Notes: generated by a model from the sequence alone, not told the origin. A stretch of 35,797 nt of DNA from Granulicella aggregans (GCF_014203275.1 NZ_JACHIP010000025.1:1-35797), one strand, 5' to 3'; shown: positions 15,063 to 23,649, counted from the stretch's first letter. Numbers and translations are program-made.

Positions 15063-15731
15063 GCGTTTCGAGGCGCTTGGGCAGGATAGCGCTCGGGACT
15101 TGCTCTGGAGACATCTTGACCCAATCAACCGTGAACCGTCCGCAGTACCCGAAGAGCCCTCCCCAGATCCGGTTCTTGGCACTCACATCGATGCAGAAGC
15201 ATTCCTGATCGTCGTCATACCACTCACAAACATCTGCTACTCCAGTGAAGAGCCATGGAAAACGAAAGGCGACCGGTCCTTCGTAGAAGCGTTGTTCTCC
15301 AGAGCGGAGCCGAAGGCCGCCGTTGTCAGCAACGCTTACCTGTATGTCCACCGCCAGGTGCTGGTGGGTGCCGAGGTAATCGATGATGCAGCCCCGTTCT
15401 TCACTGAAGATCATGTAGGCGTCGAAGCGGCGCTTCCGTTTAGTTGCGAAGGTCCGCACCCAACTCACAGTTTCTCGACCCAGAGGATCAACGTAGGCGT
15501 AGTTCTCGATCGTGAATGGAACATCCCTTCCATGTTCGGGGAACATGATGCTCCGCCACGTGCGACGTACAAAAAAGGCAATGTATAGGGAGCTCCGTGC
15601 CATATTCGTTCCATCGTTCCGGTGCCCACTGCACCGACCCCGGACTGCGAATGAAGTGAGAAACGGCGTTGAATCTGGGGATGAAGCTTGAAGAAATCGG
15701 CACCCAGAGCGCGTTCGTAGATGGAGATCAT
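15055..15731 (-). pseudogene. DUF4166 protein, interrupted by a -1 frameshift at a T6 run
   Basis: The first part, starting MISIYERALGADFFKLHPQ and reaching WHGAPYTLPF, is in one frame. The remainder (TWRSIMFPEHGRDVPFT, ENYAYVDPLGRETVSWVRTF ... GGLFGYCGRFTVDWVKM) is in the -1 frame. Together they give one normal-length (~226 aa) DUF4166 protein. The break is at CCT TTT TTG, where one missing T, or a -1 slip on the heptamer T TTT TTG, restores the frame. The ATG overlaps the upstream DoxX-like stop as ATGA. It is the last gene of the TetR operon. DUF4166 proteins commonly accompany epimerase/SRPBCC/DoxX clusters; their function is unknown. Confidence 0.8.
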
Positions 15732-16267
15732 GGTTGTTCCTTGGCCGGCTTGCGACCGCAGCGACTCGCTAAGGCCAGCATGGGTGAAGACAGCCAGCCC
15801 GCAAGAGAGAGCGAGATGACGGAGAGGTTTAGCGTTACAGGATTGAAAGCTGCCCGGATGTACTCCGGTGAATAATGAGCAACAGCGAACGTGGCTAAAA
15901 CCATGATCAAGATATTGATTGGGAAGATATAGCGCCACCGCCAACTGCCCAAGATGATCAAGGCAAATACGATTTCAAGCACACCCAGTGAGGGCAGAAG
16001 CCTGATCGATAACCCAGCCTGAACGAGCATTGCCTGTTCGTCAACGTGGTGAAACAGGAGCTTTGGCACAAGCCCATGCCAGAACCAGATGGCCGCCAGG
16101 CTGATGCGGGCCACACCATGGATCAGGGAGAGCCTGAGCGTGGACTCGGGTGTCTGTCCGGTTTCAGCCCAAAGGCGAAGCCGGTCGAAGCTCCAGGCAG
16201 TTGCCCAGCTCATCAGGGGCCGGAAGAGCAGGCGGTCGACCCAGCGCCCCAGAGTGCCAAAGCGCAC
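15728..16267 (-). CDS. DoxX-like membrane protein (C-terminal half of an SRPBCC-DoxX fusion)
   Basis: The 179 residues begin MRFGTLGRWVDRLLFRPLMSW at a GTG directly after a TAG. About four hydrophobic segments are present (ISLAAIWFWHGLVPKLL, LGVLEIVFALIILG, YIFPINILIMVLATFAV, NLSVISLSLAGWL), typical of DoxX-like proteins. The opening ~45 residues (VRFGTLGRWVDRLLFRPLM.WATAWSFDRLRLW) read as the C-terminal end of the preceding SRPBCC domain, in the same frame. The TAG therefore splits what looks like one ancestral fusion protein. It may be translated by restart at the GTG, as stop and start are adjacent (TAGGTG). Confidence 0.78.
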   Translation of the reverse strand: MRFGTLGRWVDRLLFRPLMSWATAWSFDRLRLWAETGQTPESTLRLSLIHGVARISLAAIWFWHGLVPKLLFHHVDEQAMLVQAGLSIRLLPSLGVLEIVFALIILGSWRWRYIFPINILIMVLATFAVAHYSPEYIRAAFNPVTLNLSVISLSLAGWLSSPMLALASRCGRKPAKEQP

Positions 16268-16636
16268 CTAGTAGTCGTACCAGGTAAGGAAACGTACGCC
16301 ACGCGGGTTAGGAAGGTAGCGCCAATAACCGGACCCAGTTGTGATGAGCGACTTCCAATCGTCCGACGCAAATCGCAGCGAGGATGTTCGATCTCCTTCT
16401 GGAGAGTCCCGCTGCCCCATGCTCTCGCCGGTGCCGGCGACAGCAAGACCGAAGCCTATGCGTGTCTGATAGAGGAAACGTTGCGGTTCGTTAGGATTCG
16501 GTCGCGGGAGGTACTCAATCTCGCTGAAGCGCAGGTCCCAACGCTGATGCGAAGCCGGATCCTGGGTGAGGCGCCAAACAAGATCGATGTCAACTTGGAT
16601 GTCGATCTCGATGTATAGACCAGAAGTTGCGGTCAC
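16268..16636 (-). CDS. SRPBCC-domain protein, ends at an in-frame amber
   Basis: A GTG overlapping the upstream stop (GTGA), with GGAGG about 10 nt before it, starts a 122-residue SRPBCC/START-like protein: LYIEIDIQVDIDLVWRLTQD...HQRWDLRFSEIEYL. It ends ...GVRFLTWYDY-TAG, and the same frame continues without a gap into the DoxX-like gene. Such domains bind hydrophobic ligands. Family relatives usually continue past this tyrosine, so the TAG is probably a recent nonsense change or a gene fission. Confidence 0.75.
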   Translation of the reverse strand: MTATSGLYIEIDIQVDIDLVWRLTQDPASHQRWDLRFSEIEYLPRPNPNEPQRFLYQTRIGFGLAVAGTGESMGQRDSPEGDRTSSLRFASDDWKSLITTGSGYWRYLPNPRGVRFLTWYDY

Positions 16637-17586
16637 AGGCCATACCTCCGCGAGCGGGCAACGAGGTCCGGCGCAGCCTGATGCCATGTTGGATAGCGGA
16701 ATGTAAACCCTGCATCTAGTAGTCGACCCGGCACAACGCGGCGGCTCTTCAGAACCAACTCGGATTCGGTGCGGAGCAGGAACGTACCGATCTCGAGCAT
16801 CCACGGTGGCGTCGGCACTCCGAAGCGAGCGCCCCACGCTTCGCGCAGAATACGGAGAAACTGCGAGTTTGGGAGTGGATGAGGAGACGCAACGTTTATA
16901 GGTCCTGAAATGGCCGGATTGCCTATCAAGAATTCGACTGTCCGGATAAAGTCAACCTCATGGATCCAGGAAATAAACTGTGTTCCGGGTAGATTCGTAC
17001 CACCTATGCCGTGACGAACCAGTTTTGAGAAGACATCGAAGACGCCCCCGCGGTCGGGACTGAAGGTCATGGCACTTCGCAGAGCCACCTGACGCGTCCC
17101 TGGAGTATTGATGGAGAAGAACGCCTCTTCCCAGGCTTTTGCGACTCCGATGGAGAAGTTCCACGTATCCGGTGCTCCCGGCTCGTTTCCACCCAATTCT
17201 CCAGTGGCTTCATCCATCGAGCGATCAAGCGCATGACGATAAATAGTCGCGGTGCTGGCGTTGAGCCAGACTTCAGGCGGCCTCTCAAGCCGTGTGATCG
17301 CTTTATGGAGAACCGACGTGGACAGAACGCGTGAGTTTAAAATGTCGCTACGGTTCCGCTTGTTATAGCGGCAATTCACACTTCTGCCTGCAAGATTGAT
17401 CCAGACATCGCTATCGTCTAGGTCCGCGAGCCAAGGCCCCAGTGTTTCACCGTCCCAGTGAAGCGTTAGCCATGGCGTTTTCTGCACGTGCCGGCTCAGG
17501 ACTAAGACTTGGTTGCCCTCGTTGTGAAAGTGTCGAGCGAGAATCGTGCCGACCTGTCCGCTTCCACCTGCAATGACGATTTTCAT
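16633..17586 (-). CDS. TIGR01777-family NAD(P)-binding epimerase-like protein
   Basis: The 317-residue protein is an extended SDR-like enzyme. The cofactor loop GGSGQVGTILARHF is near the N-terminus, followed by WINLAGRSVNCRYNKRNR, VWLNASTATIYRHA and DRGGVFDVFSKLVRHGIGG, with a C-terminal DUF1731-like block (REAWGARFGVPTPPWMLEIGTFLLRTESELVLKSRRVVPGRLLDAGF). The ATG giving MKIVIAGGSG overlaps the upstream stop as ATGA and is preferred over an ATG 12 nt earlier. The reaction of TIGR01777 proteins is not established; they resemble nucleotide-sugar epimerases. Confidence 0.9.
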   Translation of the reverse strand: MKIVIAGGSGQVGTILARHFHNEGNQVLVLSRHVQKTPWLTLHWDGETLGPWLADLDDSDVWINLAGRSVNCRYNKRNRSDILNSRVLSTSVLHKAITRLERPPEVWLNASTATIYRHALDRSMDEATGELGGNEPGAPDTWNFSIGVAKAWEEAFFSINTPGTRQVALRSAMTFSPDRGGVFDVFSKLVRHGIGGTNLPGTQFISWIHEVDFIRTVEFLIGNPAISGPINVASPHPLPNSQFLRILREAWGARFGVPTPPWMLEIGTFLLRTESELVLKSRRVVPGRLLDAGFTFRYPTWHQAAPDLVARSRRYGL

Positions 17587-18098
17587 AAGGACGAGCACCT
17601 TTCCTGATCAGGCTCGCTCTGCAGATACCGCTGCCAGTCTGCGGATTCGGCCACTTGCTTGATGACAGCGTTTCGCTCACGCAGAAGCGCAAGCATGTAG
17701 CGGCGCAGGAAGATAGCCTCGGCAATCGGACCAAGCACTGGAAGAGGGGCCGCGATACAGAAGCGATCGGTCATTTCGGTGATACCAGGCTTGACGGAGC
17801 GGAACAGGTGGTCGGCCTGCATGAAGCGGAAGATCCCTCGGACCATCGTCACCTGAAAATATCGAGGCGACTCCATAGCGGTCGTCTTGCTGGTCAGGGT
17901 CTGCCAGACGCCGAAGTGTTTCGCCCGCCACGTCACCTCCTGTGAGAGCCCCACAAGGCCGGACGTAACACCGCCGAGGGCCATGGCTTGTTCTCCGGAG
18001 TGAACGTTTGCGAGTAAGTGCACTTCAACACTTCGGGAGAGATCGAAGCAGCGCTCAATCGGGGCGTGGATGAGAGTGGTTTCATCGATTTGGATCAT
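17583..18098 (-). CDS. SRPBCC-family ligand-binding/cyclase-like protein
   Basis: The 171-residue protein starts MIQIDETTLIHAPIERCFDLSRSVEVH, a standard SRPBCC opening. It continues with VTWRAKHFGVWQTLTSKTTAMESPRYFQ, a typical mid-domain beta region, and ends in a long C-terminal helix (LRRYMLALLRERNAVIKQVAES). It is coupled by ATGA overlaps on both sides, between TetR and the TIGR01777 enzyme. The ligand is unknown, probably hydrophobic. Confidence 0.85.
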   Translation of the reverse strand: MIQIDETTLIHAPIERCFDLSRSVEVHLLANVHSGEQAMALGGVTSGLVGLSQEVTWRAKHFGVWQTLTSKTTAMESPRYFQVTMVRGIFRFMQADHLFRSVKPGITEMTDRFCIAAPLPVLGPIAEAIFLRRYMLALLRERNAVIKQVAESADWQRYLQSEPDQERCSSL

Positions 18099-18802
18099 AG
18101 GGAATCTCCTGGGAGCAGTTCAGCTTGTTGCAACAACTCGAGAACCGCCTTCCGGATGGGCTTCAGGATGGCAAGTTTTGCAAGCCCAAGCAGCTTCAAT
18201 GTCAGGTTCAGGGCACCATCCGCCATTCGGCGTGTTCGTTGCTGGTTTTCGGAGTCGTCGTAGAGAAACATCACCAGCAGTCCCATCTGCAACGCCCAGA
18301 GTGCAAGGGGAAGCAGGACACGAAGGTCCTGAGGCAGCTTTTCCTCTGCGATGGCGTCCTGGAACACCCGGGTGCTGCGACGGCGAATCGCGGCGGTGCC
18401 AGGACCGAGGCAGGAGAGTGGATGGTGGGGCTCACCGGTATACCTAAAAACCACTCCGAGCAGGTTGCGATCATCTTTGGTCAAATCAAACTTCGAGTGA
18501 AGAGCTGTGACCAAACGGGTCTTCAAGTCTTTGGTCGTGACAAAGAGTTCTTCGCAAAGACGCTCCTGCGCGGCCTGAACATTCTCGTAATAAGCCTGGA
18601 TCAAAGCTTCTTTGCTGGGGAAGTAGTAGTAGGCGGCGCTCTTCACGACGCCGGCATGAGCTGCGATGGCTTGCATGGTGGTGGCATCGAATCCGCGCTC
18701 CCGGAAGAGCTCGAGAGCGCTCGAAAAGATTTGCTTGCGGGTTTGCTCGCCTTTGTCCGTCGCCAGCTCATTTTTGACCATGGTCAAATCATGCGCGTTC
18801 AT
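18095..18802 (-). CDS. TetR-family transcriptional regulator, first gene of a six-gene operon
   Basis: The N-terminal helix-turn-helix is clear (TRKQIFSSALELFRERGFDATTMQAIAAHAGVVKSAAYYYFPSKEALI), followed by a ligand-binding helical domain. The operon continues SRPBCC, TIGR01777, SRPBCC, DoxX-like and DUF4166, so the ligand may be the lipid-like substrate of those proteins (inference). Start choice is open: this ATG, or the ATG 21 nt downstream (MVKNELATDKG), which lies in the centre of a perfect operator-like palindrome and near the predicted transcription start. Confidence 0.88.
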   Translation of the reverse strand: MNAHDLTMVKNELATDKGEQTRKQIFSSALELFRERGFDATTMQAIAAHAGVVKSAAYYYFPSKEALIQAYYENVQAAQERLCEELFVTTKDLKTRLVTALHSKFDLTKDDRNLLGVVFRYTGEPHHPLSCLGPGTAAIRRRSTRVFQDAIAEEKLPQDLRVLLPLALWALQMGLLVMFLYDDSENQQRTRRMADGALNLTLKLLGLAKLAILKPIRKAVLELLQQAELLPGDSL

Positions 18803-18839
18803 TTCGCCCAGGTCAAGAACTATTTGAACGCGGTCAAAT
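18773..18839 (-). promoter_or_regulatory. TetR operon promoter and operators
   Basis: TTTGACCATGGTCAAA (18773-18788) is a perfect palindrome. TTTGAACGCGGTCAAA (18823-18838) is an imperfect second copy, and a half-site GGTCAAG lies at 18811-18817. On the minus strand TTGACC (18811-18816) and CATGAT (18788-18793) give -35/-10 boxes 17 nt apart. The repeated GGTCAA half-sites fit autorepression by the TetR protein. Confidence 0.6.
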
Positions 18840-19007
18840 TACTTTCCGGCAGACCGTGGAAGTGACAGGTGAGGAAAGCATGGAAGCCAAAGGACCGGCT
18901 CCCACCCTTCCCTCAACCCTTGGAAATCCCTTCGGGATTCCCACACTCCCACCGTTTCGACGACGTGTGTTGTGGGAAGCAAGACATAAATAGGGCTTGC
19001 ATTTCCA

Positions 19008-19026
19008 TTCCACATAAACGGAAACC
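19008..19026 (+). repeat. CATAAACGG motif at the left edge of the umuC remnant
   Basis: TCCACATAAACGGGAAACC matches, at 15 of 19 positions, the reverse complement of 20068-20086 just past the umuC stop. The recognisable UmuC homology starts inside this motif. Confidence 0.45.
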
Positions 19027-20054
19027 TGTCCGGAAGAGTTACGGATACGCTGCTCTCGATGGTTCCGACTATCGAAACGTACTCGATTGATGAGAGCTTC
19101 TTGAACCTGGGCGAGTTCCGCGAAAGGGAAGTGGAGCCCCTTGCGCGAGAGTTACGCGAGCGCGTTCGTCGCTGGGTGGGTATACCTACATGCGTAGGCA
19201 TCGCCCCAACTAAGACACTCGCCAAGGTCGCCAACTTCATTGCAAAGAAGCGTCCGCAGTATCTCGGCGTCTGCGATCTTCGTTCCAGCCAAGTGCGGGC
19301 AGAGCTGCTCTCGACTGTGCCAGTTGATGAAGTCTGGGGAATCGGGGCGGCGTCGGCGGCGAAGCTCGCAAAGATTGGAGTCCAGACTGCCGCCGATCTC
19401 GCCACACTCGATCCAGACAATGCGCGGGCGCTGATGACCGTGACGGGTGGCCGCACCGTCTATGAGCTTCGCGGGATCTCTTGTCTGCCTCTGGAGCTGA
19501 TGGAGCCGACGAGGAAGGGAATTGCCGTCACTCGTAGCTTCGGGGCTCCGGTCACAACCTGGCGCGAGATGCGTGAAGCCATCGCAAGCTACGCCACACG
19601 AGCAGCAGAGAAGATGCGGCGCTACAAGGTCGCCGCCGAAAACATCTTCGTCTTCATGCACACGAACAACTTCAACAATGACCCGTTCTACTCCAATGGA
19701 GCTTCGGCCCGGTTCGCAGAAACGACCAACGACACCGGGGAAGTGGTCGCCCTGGCCGTGCGCCTGGGCGAAAGGCTATGGCGAGACGGCTTCCGCTACT
19801 CGAAGACAGGAATCATGATTACCGAGCTGCTGCCCGAAACCATCGGGCAACCGGCCCTCTGGGGCGATCTCGACCGAGAGAGAAGGGAACGGGCCTGGAA
19901 AGCGATGGACAAGCTCAACGCGACCCTCGGGCGCGATACCGTCCGTATCCTCGGTGCCGGTCCCAAGAATGCCGCCTGGAAGCTCAGGGCAGAGCATCGC
20001 TCGCCTCGGTGGACAACGCGGTGGGATGAACTGCCGAGGGTGCGATCACACTGA
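19017..20054 (+). pseudogene. umuC: umuC (DNA polymerase V, Y family), 5'-truncated
   Basis: Homology runs from LSGRVTDTLLSMVPTIETYSIDESF through the helix-hairpin-helix region (LSTVPVDEVWGIGAASAAKLAKIGVQTAADLA) and the little-finger domain to the C-terminus (WTTRWDELPRVRSH). The Y-family catalytic YSIDES is present, but the first ~85-90 residues, including the metal-binding D-x-N-N-F-Y-A-S-C-E block, are absent; an in-frame stop lies at 19014. The longest ATG-started ORF begins at 19059. No umuD is adjacent. A polymerase lacking the first metal-binding motif should be inactive. Confidence 0.85.
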
Positions 20055-20061
20055 TAAATGG

Positions 20062-20086
20062 ATAAATGGATATCCGTTTATGCGGA
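20062..20086. repeat. Near-palindrome after umuC
   Basis: ATAAATGGATATCCGTTTAT (20062-20081) is a 20-bp palindrome with one mismatched pair, starting 8 nt after the umuC stop. A tandem GATAAATG precedes it. A related palindrome with the same ATAAAYGGATA/CCGTTTAT arms is at 25344-25373. Confidence 0.5.
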
Positions 20087-20362
20087 TGTCCTGCGAAGCG
20101 GTCACCACATTTAGGTCGACGGGCGATACGCGCTCCGTGGTCCCCAAATAGTAGGCGTTGCGAAAAGGAAGGTGGCGTGAGGGTCTATGGAGCAAAAGGC
20201 TGCGAATCGCACTTCCAGTTCGAAATAGCCGAGAACAATGACTTGGCGCTGAAGTCATCTGACTCAGTGCCGGTTACTTACCGAATAAGCCAGAGCTGGA
20301 GGCTCTCACGTAGAATAGCTGCGTTCTCTTGATCAATCCACTCTTCCAGCGGAGTTGCCTTC
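20087..20362. other. Intergenic, upstream region of the sugar permease
   Basis: No gene is supported here. A GGAG lies about 10 nt before the permease ATG. I see no convincing promoter boxes or operator. Confidence 0.35.
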
Positions 20363-21679
20363 ATGGCTGTTGTAAGCGCGAACCACACCCAATTCAATAA
20401 CGGTCCAGTCGAGAAGACCAACTACAGTGCCATGGCAATGGTGACAACCCTCTTTTTCGTATGGGGGTTCTGTACCGTTCTGAATGACACGCTCATTCCT
20501 CGCCTGCAGGTGATCTTCGGGCTGAGCTACACCCAGGCGTCATTAGTGCAGCTGTCCTTCTTCGGGTCCTACTTCCTGTTCGCGCAACCCGCAAGCAAAC
20601 TCATCGAGCGAATTGGCTATCAGAAAACCATGGTCGTCGGGCTGTTGGCAATCGGCGTTGGCTCATTGCTTGTTCTGCCTGCCGCTTCCGTGGCTTCCTA
20701 CCCCTTCATCCTTGTAGCCGAGATCGTTTTGGGGGCCGGGATCACGGCGCTTCAGGTTTCGGCTAACCCGTACGTCGCCATTTTGGGACCGCCGTCTTCC
20801 TCTGCCAGCCGCTTGAATTTGACGCAGGCATTCAACACTCTAGGAGATACGGTCGCGCCATACTTCGGCAGCATCCTGATACTTGGTACCGCTGCTGAAG
20901 CGGCAGCCCTTCCATCCGGCGAGGCAGCGCTGAATGCTTACCGAGTTCACCAAGCAGCGAGTATCAAGCTTCCCTATCTACTAATTGCCGGGGCCATGGT
21001 CGTGTTGGCTCTTGCTATTGCGCTGTATCGCTTTCCCCGTCTGGAGGTGACGCGCGACTTCCGACCGGGAAGTCTCGATTCCAAACAGGACAGCATCTGG
21101 AACCACCCTCATCTGTACTTGGGAGCGCTAGCGATCTTCATTTACGTAGGCGCGGAGGTGAGTGTTGCCAGCTACCTTGTAAAGTACTTGGCTGAACCTG
21201 AAATCGGGAACTTGCCTCTACAGACAGGAGCAAAGCTGCTCTCACTGTTCTGGCTTCTAACCGCGCTTGGACGGTTTGCAGGATCAGCGGTTATGCAACG
21301 GTTCGCTCCGAATCGGCTGTTGGCCTGGGCAGGGGTAGGCGCAGCCGTTTTTGTGGGCGCGTCTTTTCTCGGCCATGGCCTGTTCTCCGTTGTCACCATC
21401 ATCTTGGTCGGCCTATTCAACTCAATCATGTTCCCAACCATCTTCACCCTCGCCGTTGCAGAGTTGGGACCGCTTACTGGGCGAGCTTCTGGGATCTTAG
21501 TGCAGGGCATTGTTGGCGGTGCGGCGATACCGGTTCTTATGGGCTGGCTCGCGGACCGATACGGTATCCATCACTCGTTATTCGTTCCGTTTCTCTGCTA
21601 CGGATTCGTGATCTTCTATGGACTTCGGGGATACCGCATCACGCCAACTGAACCGCACTCAGAGATTCAGGCTGTCTAG
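20363..21679 (+). CDS. FucP-like sugar MFS transporter (FHS family)
   Basis: The 438-residue protein has about 12 hydrophobic segments. It shows the fucose:H+ symporter family hallmarks: FFVWGFCTVLNDTLIPRLQ in helix 1, SLVQLSFFGSYFLFAQPASKLIERIGYQKTMV around helices 2-3, GITALQVSANPYVAILGPP in helix 5 and LNLTQAFNTLGDTVAPYFGS. Family members import L-fucose, glucose, galactose or N-acetylglucosamine. The exact sugar cannot be read from the sequence, and no sugar-catabolic gene is nearby. Confidence 0.9.
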   Translation: MAVVSANHTQFNNGPVEKTNYSAMAMVTTLFFVWGFCTVLNDTLIPRLQVIFGLSYTQASLVQLSFFGSYFLFAQPASKLIERIGYQKTMVVGLLAIGVGSLLVLPAASVASYPFILVAEIVLGAGITALQVSANPYVAILGPPSSSASRLNLTQAFNTLGDTVAPYFGSILILGTAAEAAALPSGEAALNAYRVHQAASIKLPYLLIAGAMVVLALAIALYRFPRLEVTRDFRPGSLDSKQDSIWNHPHLYLGALAIFIYVGAEVSVASYLVKYLAEPEIGNLPLQTGAKLLSLFWLLTALGRFAGSAVMQRFAPNRLLAWAGVGAAVFVGASFLGHGLFSVVTIILVGLFNSIMFPTIFTLAVAELGPLTGRASGILVQGIVGGAAIPVLMGWLADRYGIHHSLFVPFLCYGFVIFYGLRGYRITPTEPHSEIQAV

Positions 21680-21873
21680 CGGAGCAAGTCTTTGGATGCT
21701 TTACAACGTAGTCTCTGAGGTTCTCATGCCTCTGACGCCCTTGCTGAGGCCCTTCGGAAGGAAGGGGTACCCTTGGCGCGGCGCGTGGATGATTTGGCAC
21801 CAACGAGGCTCAACCTTACGCAGGTACGACGCTGACCTGCCGGGCTTCGTCCTGGCTCGATGTCCGAATTAGA

Positions 21874-23604
21874 ATGAAGCCGTTGCCAAAGCCCCGAGCC
21901 AAGCCGTCCGTGCCATCACAAGCGGCACCCTCGTTCGCGGGTGCGCGTCTCGATCTGCTGATTTATCTGGCGCTGCTCGTGGCGACTTTCGCGGTCTACG
22001 CCCAAGTCCGCAACTTCGATTTCGTCAACTATGACGATGGCGATTTCATCACCAACAACCTGAACGTCCGGCAAGGGATCACCGCGCAGGGACTAAAGTG
22101 GGCTCTGACCACCGGCTACGAGGGTAACTGGGTTCCGCTTACTTGGGTTTCACATATGGTGGACTGTCAGTTCTTTGGTCTGGATAGCGGCTGGCATCAC
22201 CTGAACAACGTCCTGCTTCACGCGCTGGCGGCCATTATGTTGTGCATGTTTCTGCAGCGGGCGACGGGCACGCGCTGGCGCAGTGCGTTGGCGGGCTTTC
22301 TATTCGCGTTACATCCGCTTCATGTGCAATCCGTGGCCTGGGTGGCCGAGCGCAAAGACGTGCTCAGCGCATGCTTTTGGTTCCTTACGATGTGGCTGTA
22401 TGTTCGATATGCAGAGCGCCCCAGCACGGGCCGATATCTGGCAGTTGCTTTAAGCTTCTGGTTGGGCTTGATGGCCAAGCCGATGATGATCACGCTGCCG
22501 TTCGTCCTGTTGCTGCTGGATTACTGGCCGTTGGCGCGTTTACGTCGGCGGGGCCGCAAAGTCATCTGGGAAAAACTCCCGCTGCTGGGACTTGCTGGCG
22601 CTGCCTCTGCCATCACCTACCTTGCGCAGAAACATTCCGAGTCGGTAAACCTGATCCCGATTGGAGTCCGTCTGGAAAACGCGGCACATTCCTACGCACT
22701 CTATATCTTTCAAACATTCTGGCCGACGCGGCTGGCGGTCTTGTATCCGTATCCGCCCGATCTTGTCCTTCCCCTCTCGCCGATCGTCGCCGCTGGGGTG
22801 CTTCTAGGCCTTATCACGACGGGCGTGGTCGTGCTGCGCAGCCGCGCGCCATACTTGTTGACGGGTTGGGGCTGGTACGTGGTCACACTCGTCCCGGTCA
22901 TAGGCTTTGTCCAGGTGGGCGATCAGGCCCATGCCGATCGCTATATGTACATTCCCATGGTCGGTCTTTTGATCATGCTGATATGGGGTGCAGCGGAAAT
23001 CCTAGAACAGTTGCGGGCCAGGATGCTGGCAATTCCTCTGGCCGCAGCCGCCTGCTTGGTCGCAGCGGTGGTGAGCTGGGTCGAGGTCGGCTATTGGCGC
23101 AATGGCGAGACACTGTTCCGGCGCGCCATCGCAGTCACAAACGACAATAAGATAGCCGATAACAACCTGGGCAGCTACTTGATGAACTCCGGGCGCGTGT
23201 CAGAGGCTCTCCCCTATCTGGAAACAGCCGTGCGCATCGATCCAGAGATGGGGTCTGCGCGGAACAACCTCGGCAGCGCGCTGGGCAGGATGGGCCGCGT
23301 GCCCGAAGCCATTGAGCAATTGCAGGTGGCTGTACGGCTGTGGCCGGATTCGCCTGACCCCCACACCAATCTAGGGACCGCCCTGGCTCAGGCCGGACGT
23401 ATACCCGAAGCCGCAGACGAATTTGAAGCCGCCTTGCGCATGGATCCTAACGATGCCCTAGTGCAGAAAAACCTCGGCCAGGCCCTCTCTGGGATCCCCG
23501 GCCGCCTGCCTGACGCGCTACGGCATCTCGAAGAAGCCGATCGCCTTAGCCCCGACCCGGAGGTTGAGCAGGCAATCGCCCAACTTCGGGCAGCGCAGCA
23601 ATGA
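21874..23604 (+). CDS. TMTC-like membrane O-glycosyltransferase with TPR repeats
   Basis: The 576-residue protein has multiple transmembrane segments and the GT-C-type motif NYDDGDF (Asp54-Asp55) in the first extracytoplasmic loop. It also carries HLNNVLLHALAAIML, ALHPLHVQSVAWVAERKDVLSA and MAKPMMITLPFVLLLLDYWP, all characteristic of TMTC/PMT-like proteins. From about residue 430 there are about four TPR units (ADNNLGSYLMNSGRVSEALPYLETAVRIDPE and repeats). Relatives use polyprenyl-phosphate sugars to glycosylate exported proteins, with TPRs binding the acceptor. The GT2 gene follows at 27-45 nt depending on its start, suggesting donor synthesis and transfer in one unit. Confidence 0.85.
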   Translation: MKPLPKPRAKPSVPSQAAPSFAGARLDLLIYLALLVATFAVYAQVRNFDFVNYDDGDFITNNLNVRQGITAQGLKWALTTGYEGNWVPLTWVSHMVDCQFFGLDSGWHHLNNVLLHALAAIMLCMFLQRATGTRWRSALAGFLFALHPLHVQSVAWVAERKDVLSACFWFLTMWLYVRYAERPSTGRYLAVALSFWLGLMAKPMMITLPFVLLLLDYWPLARLRRRGRKVIWEKLPLLGLAGAASAITYLAQKHSESVNLIPIGVRLENAAHSYALYIFQTFWPTRLAVLYPYPPDLVLPLSPIVAAGVLLGLITTGVVVLRSRAPYLLTGWGWYVVTLVPVIGFVQVGDQAHADRYMYIPMVGLLIMLIWGAAEILEQLRARMLAIPLAAAACLVAAVVSWVEVGYWRNGETLFRRAIAVTNDNKIADNNLGSYLMNSGRVSEALPYLETAVRIDPEMGSARNNLGSALGRMGRVPEAIEQLQVAVRLWPDSPDPHTNLGTALAQAGRIPEAADEFEAALRMDPNDALVQKNLGQALSGIPGRLPDALRHLEEADRLSPDPEVEQAIAQLRAAQQ

Positions 23605-23649
23605 GGTGGTGACGGGACAACCTACGGGGCAATGGTGTCTTATATTCGC

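Noticed and set aside
15338..15358. CGCTTACCTGTATGT resembles the integrase-associated repeat
   Set aside because: It lies inside the DUF4166 coding sequence, has an extra base and diverges after ATGT; best explained by chance.
18869..19090. 73-codon frame before the umuC remnant
   Set aside because: It does not resemble UmuC, and the true UmuC homology is in a different frame through the same DNA.
22242..23150. 302-codon frame overlapping the TMTC-like gene
   Set aside because: It is an out-of-frame shadow of a gene with strong family motifs and TPR repeats.
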